DNA from: Halichoerus grypus
Lineage: Eukaryota > Chordata > Mammalia > Carnivora > Phocidae
DNA: 64,000 nt
Assembly (NCBI RefSeq): GCF_964656455.1
Contig: NC_135726.1
Span: forward strand, 9,562,394-9,626,393
Direction of reading: 5' to 3'
The position numbers and the translations under genes are program-made. The notes below the pieces were generated by a model, which was not told the origin of the DNA, made no database searches, and was given only the letters and a program-made list of their open reading frames with translations. Every line of letters starts with the position of its first letter. Within the stretch, counting starts at the first letter, position 1. Shown here in pieces: positions 1 through 11,675 of the stretch.

Positions 1-181
1 ATAGACCTGTTTGACCTCTATGGTTCTTTCACAGAATAATGTCTTTAAGTGTATAAAATACATAAAATCACAAAGGCAAATATATTGAAATACAATTATT
101 AAAATATTAACAAAATTGTAATATAATAATACCTGTACTTCGTTAATTTGCATTAAATATAGAGATCTGCTGGCAGGTCTA

Positions 182-411
182 TCAATCACCATAGTTTTAT
201 TTTTTTTTAAAGATTTTATTTATTTATTAGAGAGAGATATTATGAGAGAGGGAACACAAACAGGGGGAATGGGAGAGGGAGAAGCAGGCTTCCTACTGAG
301 CAGAGAGCCCGATGTGGGGCTCGATCCCAGGACCCTGGGATCATGACCCGAGCTGAAGGCAGACGCTTAATGACTGAGCCACCCAGGTGCCCCTCAATCA
401 CCATAGTTTTA
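182..411 (-). mobile_element. SINEC (Can-SINE) with 18-bp TSD
   Basis: Body 200-393, running from poly-T/aaagattttatttattt to gccacccaggtgcccc. It is flanked by perfect duplications of TCAATCACCATAGTTTTA at 182-199 and 394-411, so a young, clean insertion. Confidence 0.95.
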
Positions 412-554
412 AAGCAGTGATTAGCATAAACAATTTTCCTCCATCCAAGGTCACAGACTCCTTGAGTTCTGTCCATCACAAGTTATGAACCCTTGTTCCC
501 AACTTAGCTATTCCAGGCATGACCTCTCCCAGAGAGTCTTCCCTGAATTCCCAA
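412..554. other. Unassigned sequence
   Basis: No gene or repeat recognised between the SINE and the MaLR element. Confidence 0.4.
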
Positions 555-1075
555 CAGAGCTAACTGACAGCTGTGCTAGCCAGCCTCCAAAATGGCCCAG
601 TGGTTCCTGCCACCTGCTGTTCTCGCTCTCATGTAATCAGCTCCCACACTAAAGAGGGCTGCCTGCGTATTGTGTAGGATATCATGGAAAGGATAATGTG
701 ACTTGTGAGCCTTCATCATAAAAGACATTGTGTCTTCCTCCTTGCTTTCCCAGGGATCACTTGCTCTGGGGACACCAGCCAAATGACATGAGGGTGAAGA
801 ACTGAGGTCTCCTGCTAGTAGCCAGTATTGCCTTACTTGCCATGAGCGAAACATCCTAAAAGCAGGTCCCCAGCTGTGATCAAACCTTCAGGTGCCTACA
901 GTCTTGACTGACACCTTGATATAACTGCATGAGAGACCCTGAGCCAGAACCATCCTGCTAAGCCCTTCCTGCAATCCTGATCCTCAGAAACTGTGTGAGA
1001 TAATAAACATTCATTGTCGGTTTAAGTTCACGGTAATTGGTTAAGCAGCAGTAACTACTATAATTAATACACCCT
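555..1075 (+). mobile_element. MLT1-type MaLR LTR
   Basis: Diverged LTR ending in the typical actgtgtgagataataaaca...ggttaagcagcagtaactactataattaatacacc pattern of MLT1 elements (ERVL-MaLR), plus-strand orientation. Boundaries are approximate. Confidence 0.7.
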
Positions 1076-1324
1076 CCTTTTGTCTTCATATAGGTAGAAT
1101 CACATATTTCCCTCCATGTAGCATTAGTATGTAATATTGAAGTTGTCTGGTAATGTCTATCTCCTCCATGTCTGTAAGAACCATCGGATTAAACACTGCC
1201 CAGCTCCACTCATCCCAGAGTCCTTAGCATCCAGCATGCAGTCCAACAGAGACCTTTGCCTACAGAGACATTAGTCAAAGCTTATTCATCATCAAAGGGT
1301 TGGCAGCCACTGTTTTCCCTCTTC

Positions 1325-1755
1325 CATATCTCAACACAAGGGTAACTGCATTAGGCCTCAGTTTCCCCATCAGGAAAATGGGGGTAATGTCAATGTTTTC
1401 CTCTTGGGGGTGAGTTGAAGATTACATGAGTTCATGCACATAATAAGTTTCCATTCAATGATTATTGCTATTGTTAATTATTAACAAGTCATTGTGGGGT
1501 CCCTGAACATTAGTTTTTCCATCTAATGGGGCTAATGGTCCCCACTGAATCAAACACATACTATGTTCTAAGCGCTGTGCTCAGCACTTAGTAGCAATTA
1601 TGTCATTCTACCAGCCACCCGATGAGGTAGGTATAGCTATTTACCCCCACTTTACAGATGGAGAAATTGAGGCATAGAGAGGTAGAGCTGGCTTCCAAAG
1701 CAGAGAAGTGGCAGTGCCACACTAGAACCTAGTTTTCTCTGACTCTTCACCTTGG
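1325..1755 (+). repeat. Two adjacent MIR SINE fragments
   Basis: 1330-1490 shows the MIR core (ggcctcagtttccccatcaggaaaatggggg). 1540-1755 shows a second MIR-family copy (ctatgttctaagcgctgtgctcag...tttacagatggagaaattgaggcatagagagg). Confidence 0.75.
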
Positions 1756-3209
1756 CAGTGTATACATCACAGGCTCCAAAAGAAATCACAGTTGTAAACT
1801 TGCAGGCTGTAAAATCCCATTTTCAAACAAAGGATCCTTACTGCTCTTTGCCACTGTGCTGCCCTCCTTGGGCCCCAGAAGGGTGAAGGGCTGAAGGGAG
1901 ACTGGAGTCTGGGAGGCTACTTCTGCTGCTCAGGTTTATACACAGCATCTCATTTCCTGCCTCCAGTCTCCATCTCCTTCGTTACGCTGACAAGCATACC
2001 CAGGCTAAGGACAGGAAATCCCCACAGCTGTTCCTGGAACCGGCGCTCCTAAGAGGTGCTTAGCACAAGATTTGGTGTTTCAGACTCCAAAGTTGAATAA
2101 ATTTCAGGTACAGCATCTGTTTAATACATGTCAGTTCACTAGGCTCTGATTAATCACAAAAATAGACATTAAAATGGCTTACTGAAACTGGATAACATCT
2201 ATCCCTAATAGATATTGGTATCTTGGGTGAAAGACATTTGATAAAAACCTAAAACAGAAGTGTCTTTAAAGTGAGGTGTATGCCTGTTGCACCTGGCAGC
2301 TGGAAAATGGGTGTGATGCCTGGACCTCAGACAGCCTTCTTGGACCATGAGGTGAGGTTTACACCCAGGGGTAGTGATGAAAGCCACAAAGAGGCTAGTC
2401 CCTGGCAATGCTATAGAACTCTTAGGCCTACTCTTTACTCCCAATTCCATATTTATATGAGAGAAATAAACTGCATGTATTTAAACCACTAGTAAGTTGG
2501 GTGTTCTGCCACTTGATCCAAGAAGTTCAACTAATTCAAGAAGTTCAACCACACATGCCTCTTTCGCTTTCCACATTCCAGAATGTTCTTTTTATAATCT
2601 ACTCTCTGCTTCAGTTGTCCTTAAATATTCACTTACCAAAACAAAATAAAAGTATAGATTTTTGCCATTTTAATGAGCTTTTGGGAGAAAGTGGCTATAA
2701 ATGTATGTATTCAATCTACTGTCTTGAATCAGAAATTTGCCCTCATGATATTTTTGAGAAAATTAAACAGTATAATGAATAGAAAATTCCCAGTACAATG
2801 GCTAACCCAGGGCAGACACTCAATAAATGACCACAATTATTATGTCTCATTATCATTGTTACCATTGTTATTTCAAATGCTTTCTCTGGTGCTCATATCT
2901 AAAGGCCATAATAAACGCAAATTGAAAAACAAAAGGCCCCGTGACATGTATGTATTTTATAACTGTGCTAATCCAAATCAACACACATTTATTATTTTTT
3001 CATAAATCAAGAGAATATTTATAGTGACAGGGAAATTTAAACAGCCTGATTTAGCTCCCCTAGGCAATACAGCGTGTTTTGTTGACTTAGCAGAAATGAA
3101 ATGGATCACATGCAAAAAAGCCATTCCCCTGCCATCCCATTTCCTTCTGGGCTATGTACTTGGAACCATGATCAAATTCTTTCAAGAAAGTTCAGAGAGA
3201 GATGAACCA
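1756..3209. other. Gene-free stretch, mostly unassigned
   Basis: Short open frames here have no protein-like composition. Around 2265-2420 (ttggaccatgaggtgaggtt...gatgaaagccac) there may be an old MaLR-like remnant. Nothing else was recognised. Confidence 0.4.
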
Positions 3210-3224
3210 GGTCTGTTCCTCAGC

Positions 3225-3267
<43 letters not shown>

Positions 3268-3293
3268 TGGAGGAGGTGAGGTCTCTTCCTCAG

Positions 3294-3332
<39 letters not shown>

Positions 3333-3346
3333 ATGGAGGCAGTGAG
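3210..3346. repeat. Tandemly duplicated (TG)n microsatellite
   Basis: Two copies of a roughly 70-bp unit, at about 3210-3279 and 3280-3346. Each consists of ggtctSttcctcagcactg, a (TG)n run (3227-3266 and 3297-3332) and atggaggMRgtgag. Confidence 0.9.
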
Positions 3347-3639
3347 GGTGCCGTGGGCCCCCGGGCCTGACAGAACTGCACTTGAACCCTCATTTGACCT
3401 CCTACTTCCAGCGGGTGCTTGGGCAAAAATCTGAACTTCAGCCTCCATTTTTTCAGCTGAAAACACAAGAATAATTTATTTCCTTCCTCTTTCAAGCTCC
3501 AGATCTCCTTTAAAAAAAAAAAAAGTTCTCATCTTTTCATCTTCGCCTTTCTCTTTGTCCCAGTGCTTTCTACATCTCTAGCAACTGCTAAAAATAGACC
3601 TACAACCCAGCTGGGGGCAGCTGTGATAGGCGCTTAGCA

Positions 3640-3975
3640 CCTGTGTGCAAGTCCCGTTCTGCCACTAGCTTGGTAATTGCATTAGACCTCTGTTTCCCCA
3701 TCCAGAAAGTGCAGGTAATGTTAATGTCTGCCTCTTGGGGAAGGGGGGGCGAAGATTACATGAGGTAATGCCTGTGGATGCTTAGAACAGAGCTTGCTGC
3801 ATGGTACATGGAACATAACTGTGCGCAAATAATACGTCGCAGGCACTGTGCTGAAAACTTCATGTGGATTACTGATCACAAAACCCCTGTGAGCTCATTG
3901 CTATTATTTTCCCCACGTTGCCAGTGAGGTAGGGGCAGGTTAGTAATTTTCCTCATTTATCCCTAGAGCATAAAT
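3640..3975 (+). repeat. MIR fragments
   Basis: 3665-3800 is a MIR (ttagacctctgtttccccatccagaaagtgcaggtaatg). 3825-3975 is a second MIR-family piece (gcaggcactgtgctgaaaact...cccctgtgagctcattgctatta). Confidence 0.7.
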
Positions 3976-3977
3976 GG

Positions 3978-4201
3978 TGGAACCCAGTTTTTTTTTTTTA
4001 AGATTTTATTTATTTATTTGACAGAGAGAGACACAGAGAGAGCAGGAACACAAGCAGCAGGGGTGGGAGAGGGAGAGGCAGGCTTCCCGCCGAGCAGGGA
4101 GCCCGATGCGGGGCTTGATCCCAGGACCCTGGGATCATGACCTGAGCCGAAGGCAGACGCTTAACGACTGAGCCACCCAGGTGCCCCTGGAACCCAGTTT
4201 T
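3978..4201 (-). mobile_element. SINEC with 14-bp TSD
   Basis: Body about 3992-4187, duplications TGGAACCCAGTTTT at 3978-3991 and 4188-4201. Inserted into MIR-like sequence. Confidence 0.95.
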
Positions 4202-4339
4202 GAAATGAGGAAATCTGCCCCCACAGTCACTGTCTTGTCCACTGCTCTATGGCACCAATCTGAATCAGCTGTGGTGCTAAAGGTAATTAACTCAATTGTT
4301 GAAATGTCTTCAGTTTTTTTTGCATCAATTTAAAAAACA

Positions 4340-4720
4340 TTAAGAAATTATTATGTTTGTTTTCTGTGTCAAGCATAGAAAATAGTGGCCAATATTATTC
4401 AGGTCCTACTAAGCACTCTAGACATTAACTCATTGAGGGAGCACCTACGTGGCTCAGTCGGTTAAGCACCTGCCTTCGGCTCAGGTCATGATCCCAGAGT
4501 CCTGGGATTGAGCCCTACATCAGGCTCCCTGCTCAGTGGGGAGTCTGCTTCTCCTTCCGCCTCTGTTCCTCCCCCAACTTGTGCTCTCTCTCTCTCAAAT
4601 GAACAAATAAAATCTTTATAGACATTAACTCATTGAATCTCACAACAACCCCTATGAGGAGTACACTATTAATATCCCCATTATACAGATGTGGAAACAG
4701 AGGCTGAGAGAGGTTGGATA
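4340..4720 (+). repeat. MIR interrupted by a SINEC
   Basis: The MIR reads ...ggtcctactaagcactctagacattaactcattga, is cut by the SINEC at 4437-4618, and resumes tctcacaacaacccctatgaggag...gatgtggaaacagaggctgagagagg. Confidence 0.8.
4419..4636 (+). mobile_element. SINEC with 18-bp TSD
   Basis: Body 4437-4618, flanked by perfect TAGACATTAACTCATTGA at 4419-4436 and 4619-4636. Nested in a MIR. Confidence 0.95.
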
Positions 4721-4944
4721 TGAAGTATTAGCACGTGGAAGAGATCTGGTGTCCCAACTCATACTGTGATGTCATACTGCATCTGAAGACATGGTCCCTG
4801 CCCTTAAGGAACTTAGAATCTGCCCAGGAAGATAGACCCTTGCCCCTGCTTGTCCTACTTCAGTCCCTGCTTCCTCACTACTCCCCACCACTTGCAGGCT
4901 CAGGAGAACATACTAAACAAATACTGCCCTCCACGGCGGCTTAC

Positions 4945-5158
4945 CCGTGTCAAAGTTGAGCACTCAAGCTGCTTCCCCCTCCACGGTGACCACCCTGCCC
5001 TGTCCCTGGATGTAGGCCGCGGTGGCCCGCCTGTGGGACAGCACAATCTCAAACAGCCTCCCGCTGCACTGCACCCGAGACATCGCGGCGTCCCTCACGC
5101 GGGGCTCAATGTCCATCTTGTAGGCGTTGAACGCTTGGTGGAAGATGGTCTTCATGAT
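4945..5158 (-). pseudogene. Exon C of the FAD-monooxygenase-like gene (in-frame TGA)
   Basis: 214 nt between acceptor ctccttgtag|ATCATG and donor GACACG|ggtaag (or one base later). It begins in phase 0, which joins directly to the phase-0 end of exon B. It reads IMKTIFHQAFNAYKMDIEPR, then SRVQCSGRLFEIVLSHRRAT, and on to VEGEAA, then TGA at 4966-4964, and resumes VLNFDTG to the splice site. The coding character is clear: a long open frame in GC-rich sequence with good splice sites on both sides. A CGA to TGA change (CpG decay) is the simplest cause of the stop. Assignment to the same gene rests on strand, order and phase, not on a recognised motif. Confidence 0.6.
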
Positions 5159-5256
5159 CTACAAGGAGAGCGTAAGAGACTTGAGAGCCTGGGTCTCTGC
5201 TTCAGGAAACCCATCATCCAGGCCAACAACACTGTGTTTCTCACCATGACTTTAAC

Positions 5257-5484
5257 AACAAGCCAGGAGGGGCGCCTGAGTGGCTCAGTTGTTAAGCAGC
5301 TGCCTTCGGCTCAGGTCATGATCCCAGGGTCCTGGGATTGAGCCCCACATCAGGCTCTCTGCTCCGTAGGAAGCCTGCTTCTCCCTTTCCCACTCCCCCT
5401 GCTTGTGTTCCCTCTCTCACTGTGTCTCTCCTTGTCAAATAAATAAATAAAATCTTAAAAAAAAAAAACAAAAACAAGCCAGGA
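5257..5484 (+). mobile_element. SINEC with 12-bp TSD
   Basis: Body 5269-5472, duplications AACAAGCCAGGA at 5257-5268 and 5473-5484. It sits about 100 bp upstream of exon C, in the preceding intron, in antisense orientation to that gene. Confidence 0.95.
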
Positions 5485-6125
5485 GACTAACGGAACTTCT
5501 CACAATTGGTGCTGGTGGAAGACAGGAAAGATAATTAAACCATTGTCTAAAATTTTGTTTGTGAAAGGTTAATAATAAGGAAAATGCTTAGGTACAATCC
5601 ATATTTGGTTCTTAACCTGAGACCAGAAAAAAAAAATTACAACTCTATTTTGATCAACCTCTAAATGAAATTTAGCACTTCCTTCCATTGTGAAAGTAAT
5701 CACAGTAGTACCCATGACTTTGTTTCCAATAAAAATGCTGGGTGTTTTCAAATGACATTATAGTTGTTGCAGAAATTTCAAGCATTGTTTATGCTTATCA
5801 CTTCTCTGAAATTAACCAAATTGTCAGAATTTATACCTTATACCCCTAGAGCTTACATCATGCATTATTAAAGAAGCACATATATTCTACTCATGCATTT
5901 TTTGAAAATACATTGACAACTATATTTTATCATTTTCTTTGTTATTTCACACACTTTATCTTATGCATTTTTGAAAACATAATCCTGAGGAAGTTCCTGT
6001 AGTTTTCTCAGGCTGCGAAAGGACTCCCCGGTGCAAAAGATGTCCGGATTTTATGTAAATTTTATATCAATAGTTGGTTTCTGACATTTCTTCCTATAAA
6101 AGAATTATCCTGTGAGGTTTGTGTA
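5485..6125. other. Unassigned AT-rich sequence
   Basis: No gene, splice-flanked open frame or clear repeat recognised. Confidence 0.4.
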
Positions 6126-6240
6126 CTTTTTCTATCCTCATTATTGAGACGTGCTGAGACACAGAGAGGGTAGGCAAGTTTCCAAAGATCACATAGTAAG
6201 TGGCAGAACTTGCCTCTGATATCAGGCCCCAACTCTTAAA
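6126..6240 (+). repeat. MIR fragment
   Basis: MIR-like tail: gagacacagagagggtaggcaagtttccaaagatcacatagtaagtggcagaac. Confidence 0.65.
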
Positions 6241-6291
6241 CCTAATGTTAAATGGCCTCTTAAGTTATGTTCCCTGCCCTTAAGGAATTCT

Positions 6292-6345
6292 GCTGAGACA
6301 GACAGATTTATTCTACCCGCTGAGACAGACAGATTTGTTCTACCC
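6292..6345. repeat. 27-bp tandem duplication
   Basis: gctgagacagacagattt plus attctaccc at 6292-6318, repeated at 6319-6345 with one mismatch (a/g). Confidence 0.9.
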
Positions 6346-7724
6346 ACTTTACTGCCTTCTGCATACAACTCCATTTCCTTCCCTACTTCCAACCCGAGGA
6401 AATTTTCTCCGTCTGTTATCACATCACACAAAAAATAAAGGTAGATGTATTTTCATTAAATGCTGATAGTATATTTTGAATGGTTTAATCTAAGACCCTT
6501 TTTGGCAGACCCTAGATGAAGAGGGCACCTAAGTTAACTCATCCTATGTATAGATTAATTTGGCCCCGAATTTTAAAGATTGTATGGATTAGCTGGGAGA
6601 TATGCTGCACATGCCCATTAAATTTTGGGGTGACTGAGTTGAGAAATTTCCTCCTGTACACACCAATACACATTATTTCAGGAGGAAAAAAAAACTCATC
6701 CACACCCAATAAAGAACCCATCTCTGTGTTATAGTGCCAAGAGCTAAAGCAGAAGGGGAAAAAAGGAATTGGGGAATGATCTGAAAACGCATCTAGAAGG
6801 GATATTAGCCTCAAAGACAGTGTCTTCTGTTAGCAAGTAAAAGGAACTTCCAAGGTGAAGCGTTTCTGCAGGTGCATTGGGATTCATGCTAGTATGGACA
6901 CCGCGATACCTGCTAATTGCTATTCCCCTCCTTCTTGCTAAGAAAACCCTGCGTTTATCTGGCAGGAATGTGCACCACCCTGGGAAGTAGACCTACATCA
7001 TCCAAGTTAATCAAGGCAACCCATTCTCTTTGCTAGTGATTGGTCAGGAGATAAGCATGTAACCCAGTTTTGGCCAATGAGATATTAGGGAAAGTCTTCT
7101 GAGAGTTTCTGGAAAGGTTTTTCCTCCTGGAAAGAGAAAAGCTCTGGAAAAGAGAGTTTGCATTCTCCTTGGAATTCTGTGGTGTAAAGACATGGTGTAT
7201 GGAGTTGAGGCAGCGTGGCAGAGACACTATTGGGACACTAGAACTAGCAGGAAAGATGAACAGAAAAGCCTGGGTCTTGGATAACATTGCTGCATCACAG
7301 TAATCAGTATCCTTCTGCTTGGGGCCACTTTGGGACAGCTACACAATTTGTAGCAGCCAAGTGCACCCTAACAGATATGCACACTCGCTCCCTTGATGAA
7401 CCCAAGATGGCCAGGAAAGATGGTCTTTTAATGCATGTGGTCTGCCTCTCCATGTTGGCAGCCAACCAACTGGCCTTGGAAGAGCGTGCCATTCCTGAAC
7501 AGCAAACACACCAGGGTCGAGCATAACCCATTTCGGTAGAACGTGGCCAAGGGGAATGAGCATTAGTCTCTGACACCACCGATGCCCTAGATCTCTTTCA
7601 GCTCTCTGGAGTAACCAGGGTCTGATTTGTCGTGGCCACCAATAAGTCAAGGGCTGTTTCTCTTACTGTAGCCTTCTTTGCGATCGTGTGTACTAGGATG
7701 AGGAGGGAGTAGATGGAGAGGACT
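6346..7724. other. Gene-free intronic stretch
   Basis: 6960-7270 has the look of an old interspersed repeat (gattggtcaggagataagcatgtaacccagttttggccaatgagat) but I cannot name the family with confidence. The overlapping open frames at 7287-7650 are not protein-like. Confidence 0.4.
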
Positions 7725-8220
7725 GAAATCTTCAGCACGGCCCATGCTGGCTGGCATGATCTGGCCCCTCTGGCTTGCCTCTCTCCAAACTCAGCTGCTG
7801 CCCCTCCACACTTTCTCTTTGCCCTATAACTACAGTGGTTTATGGCACCTAAATGCCTTCGTACATGCTGTTGTCTCTGAAAAAATTGTCCCCCATTCCT
7901 CCTGGCCTTAATTAAGACCTGAGCCTAGTCCCTCAAGACTCAGCACAAATAAAGGTTTCTCTAGGCAGCCTTCCCAGCCCTCCAGAATTTGTTCTAATTG
8001 TAGTTCATTTAATATCCTATATGTCTCCTGATAGTACTTACCTTAGTTTTAGTTAAAAAAAAATATGTTAAGTGAGTTACTCCTTTAATGTCTGTTACAC
8101 CCAACAGAATGTTAATGACATGAAGCAGGAACTATGTCTTAGCCCTTCCAGTATCCCTAGAGCTTCGCATGGTGCCTGACACATAACAGGTGCTCAGTAA
8201 ATACTTGCTGAGCAAATGAC
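7725..8220 (+). mobile_element. LINE L2 3' fragment
   Basis: Runs from tctggcccctctggcttgcctctc to the diagnostic L2 end catggtgcctgacacataacaggtgctcagtaaatacttgctgagcaaatga. Confidence 0.8.
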
Positions 8221-9455
8221 TGCTCTCCAAAGAGAAGTTAAAATAGTGCAGACACTCCATCACGTAGGATGCTCTCAGATGCAATTAATGAATCACAACT
8301 AGAAGCTGCTTACACAGTTAGGACAAAAATATCTCTGGTAACCAGAACGCCTGATTTGGAGTGTTTTGAGGGCTGGTAATTTAAGGACCCAGGTTCCTTT
8401 TATCTTTTCATTCTGCTGTTCCCTTCAGGGCATTGGCTCCTTTTCTTGCACCGGCTTCATTCATGGTTCAGTTTGCTGCCACAGTTCTAAAGTGAGAAGA
8501 TAATACGCACAGGCAGAAAAATGGAACATCTCTTCCTTGGAGGGAAGTCTTCCAGGACACCCCTCCCTGGCCAGCATTATGCCACATGCCCATCCTTGAA
8601 TTAACCTTTGACTGGCAAGGGGGATGGCATTCTGATTATTGAGTTAGACCAAAGGAGAGTCACTCTGAGGCCGGGGGCAGGGGGGAGGAACCCAGTTGCA
8701 TTGATTCCATGAACATAATCATGACAGTATGAGCAAGGAAGAAGCGGAGTGTGTGTGCCCGTATGGTGCTGACGCTCAGAGTGAGCAGAGAAGCTTTATA
8801 GGCATCCAAAAATGCCTGCCACCCACCCTCATGGTGCATTCATAGGAGGAAATTCATTAGAAGAAACACTGGCAACAAAATACAGGGTGTAGCCAAGGAA
8901 GAAAAGTTTAATTCCAAAGAAAAAAAAATCACAATATGAAAATGCTCAGTAATGAATTCAGCACTTATAAAAGACCCTTTAAGCATCTCTCCCTCGTTAA
9001 CAGTGGCTCCTAATTTATCCCTGCTCACCGTCAATACCTTTTTGGCTGATCTGACTGATAGGCAACTATAGTGATCTTCTAACAGTATAAGGCAAACACA
9101 ATCAATGGAGATTGATTACAAAGCAGAATTGCAAATCTCTCCAAAAGTGTGAGCTTCCATGAAATTGATGCAGGTTATTTCAGAGATCTGCTTCAAGTGT
9201 AGGCAAAGGAACTCACAGAAGCACACTGGTTAACAACTGAGTTGAATAAAGGATGATAAGCACTAAAATATATATAGATATATTTGGATTAAAGGGCTAA
9301 AAAAAGGCTCCTGATAAAAATTCATGAAGTTCTTGAATATTATTTTTACCAATGAGACCTTCTTTATGTTCCTAATGTCCAAGTCAGTTGTGAAGGGCAA
9401 GGTCTATAATGCTATCATACAATGTGGCAGGAAAAATTAACCATCCCCTTCCCCC
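8221..9455. other. Unassigned intronic sequence
   Basis: No gene or repeat recognised with confidence. Confidence 0.35.
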
Positions 9456-9589
9456 CAAATTAACATCTGACTCATTTTTCATTCTAAAATTCTGCAGAGT
9501 TGCTACTATGGCCTACATTTGGGCAAATATCACATAAAATGAACTTACTCTCATAATTTATAACTACAGCTTCCCCTCCATGGATAACA

Positions 9590-9860
9590 CAGTTGTGGTT
9601 GCCTTTCAATGGGGCTTAAGGCCACATTTTAAGAGAGCAAATGATCTTGAAATAATTAGGACCTCCAGTATGCTAAAATGATGATTATGAAGATTCTCTA
9701 GAAACATTCTTTATGATATGATGCTAAGTATAAAAACATGGGGCACCAAAGATTATCCAAGATAACTGTAACCATGTAAAAATATTTATGTATTTGGATC
9801 AGAACTGAGGCAAAAATAAAAGTGGGCCCATATAGAGAAATTAAAGCTAATTCCTTTTCT
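9590..9860 (+). mobile_element. Possible L1M 3' fragment
   Basis: atgatatgatgctaagtataaaaac...ccatgtaaaaatatttatgtatttgg resembles the 3' part of old L1M/L1ME elements. Weak. Confidence 0.4.
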
Positions 9861-10014
9861 CCCTTTTCCTTTTCCCCCCCAAATATATCTTATTCTTAAT
9901 AATTTTTTTTGTTAACAATAAGCCCAGGAAAATAATCCAATATGCTTTTGATCTATTTAGTCAAGCACTGTAAGAGTGTTGTGTATTGATTAGGGACAGC
10001 CCTGACTTATGCTC

Positions 10015-10520
10015 CCAGGGCATGAAAGACAACCTCTAAGATGCCCCCAGGGACCCCCATCTCCTGGTATTCACATCCTTGAGTTATACCTGCCCTTGAA
10101 TGTGGACTCAATTGACCGACTCTCTTCCAAAGAATGCAATATGGCAGAAGACATGGAAGGTCTCTTCCAAGATTAGGTCATAAAGACTGTGGCTTCCATC
10201 CTGGGTGTTTGGCCTCTCTCCCTCTTTGCTCACTCATGCTGAGGGAGGCCATGTTATGAGCTGCCTTACAGAGAGACCCAAGGGCAAAGATCTGCTATCT
10301 CCTGCCAAGAGCCTCATGAGGGAGCTCCATTCACACCCACATACACACACCCACACAAGGGCCCCAGTTAAGCCTTGGCAGGAGGGCAGACCTGGCCAAC
10401 ACCTTCACTACAGACTTAAAAGAGAGACGCTAAGCCAGAGGGAACCAGCTAAGCCACACCTAGATTCCTGACCCATAAGCACTGAGACATCAATGTTATT
10501 ATTTACCAATACTGTGCCTG
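10015..10520 (+). mobile_element. MLT1-type MaLR LTR
   Basis: Matches the MLT1 pattern: cccccatctcctggtattcacatccttgagt...caagattaggtcataaagactgtggcttccatc...ctaagccacacctagattcctgacccataagcactgagac. Confidence 0.75.
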
Positions 10521-11284
10521 GAAACATTTTTTTTTTTTTTTTAAATCTTTGGGGACAGAGTTACAGAACTGCTTTTTAGAAATCAATAAATGTCATTTAT
10601 GTGTTTTTATATAATAGCAGTATTGATAGCAATCTTTATTTGAAAATAAACACAAAAAGTGAAGTTTAAAGTATTCTAGAGTTTCTTAGATGATGAAAAA
10701 CAAAGACTTCCCTACCACATTCTCTCTGTACTTACTGAGGGGCTGAAAGTATGGCGGAGAAATCTAACAACTTTGGAAGCAGAAGCTGGACATGCCAAAG
10801 CCATATATCGGTGGCGGAAGGTTCCATAGATTTTCAAGTGGAAACCTGGCTGTTCAACTGCCTGAGGCAAGCTCAGGGCTTCCTTCACTGGAGAGGCGAC
10901 CTTGATCCCATAAGCAGAGAGATCCAGGTAGAGGTGTGGGCTCGAATTTCTGGTGTGGGCACCTGGAGGGAGAAGCAGGTTAGGGAGATTATGGAGAAAA
11001 ACAATTACGACAACAGAGCTTTCTGGCTGATTCTGACCTCAGGCCTGGCATGGATTGACGCACAAGGTCATTGCTTATTATTTCAACAGCGTTGGCTGAG
11101 AGCCCAGTATGTGCTAGACATGGCGTTGGGCTCTGTATACCAAGATACAAAGGCTGCAGTCTCCAACTGTAAGTCTAGAGCCCAAACCAGAGTTAGAAGT
11201 ATGGTGTAACAAAGTGGATAAAGCGTCAAGGTATGCCTGAGCTCCAATTCTCACTGCTTCTACCAACTGTGTGATCTTATGTGT
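10521..11284. other. Gene-free intronic stretch with a chance open frame
   Basis: A 152-codon frame on the plus strand (10751-11209) is the longest uninterrupted frame outside the genes here. It overlaps old repeat-like sequence (gagagcccagtatgtgctagacatggcgttgggctctgta at about 11095-11140) and has no domain-like features. I regard it as chance. Confidence 0.5.
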
Positions 11285-11675
11285 TCATTTGCTAGGGCCG
11301 CCATAACAACATACCATAGACCGGGTGGCTTAAACAATAAAAATGTACTTTCTCACAATTCTAGAGGCTAGAAGTCTAAACTTAGGGCCCTGGCAGGGTT
11401 GGTGTCTACTGAGGCCTCTCTCCTTGACTTGCAGATGCTACCTTCTCACTGTGGCCTCACATGATTGCCTCTCAGTCTGTGTGCCTCATGTCTTAATCTC
11501 TTCTTATAAGGATACCAGTCCTACTGGATTAGGGCCACACATAGGACTCATTTTATCTTAATCACCTCTCTAAAGACTCTTTCTCCAAATACAGTCACAT
11601 TCTGAGATACTGGCAGTTAGGACTTCAACATACGACTTTGGTGGTAGGGGACATACAATTCAGCCCATAAATCGC
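11285..11675 (-). mobile_element. MaLR LTR (MST/MLT1A type)
   Basis: tttgctagggccgccataacaacataccatagaccgggtggcttaaacaat...gttaggacttcaacatacgactttgg is the reverse complement of the MaLR pattern also seen at 25140-25495. Confidence 0.75.

Noticed and set aside
4964..4966. TGA as a selenocysteine codon
   Set aside because: Another exon of the same gene is frameshifted, and a CpG transition from CGA explains the stop more simply.
10751..11209. 152-codon open frame on the plus strand
   Set aside because: No domain, signal or splice context; overlaps old repeat-like sequence. Considered chance.
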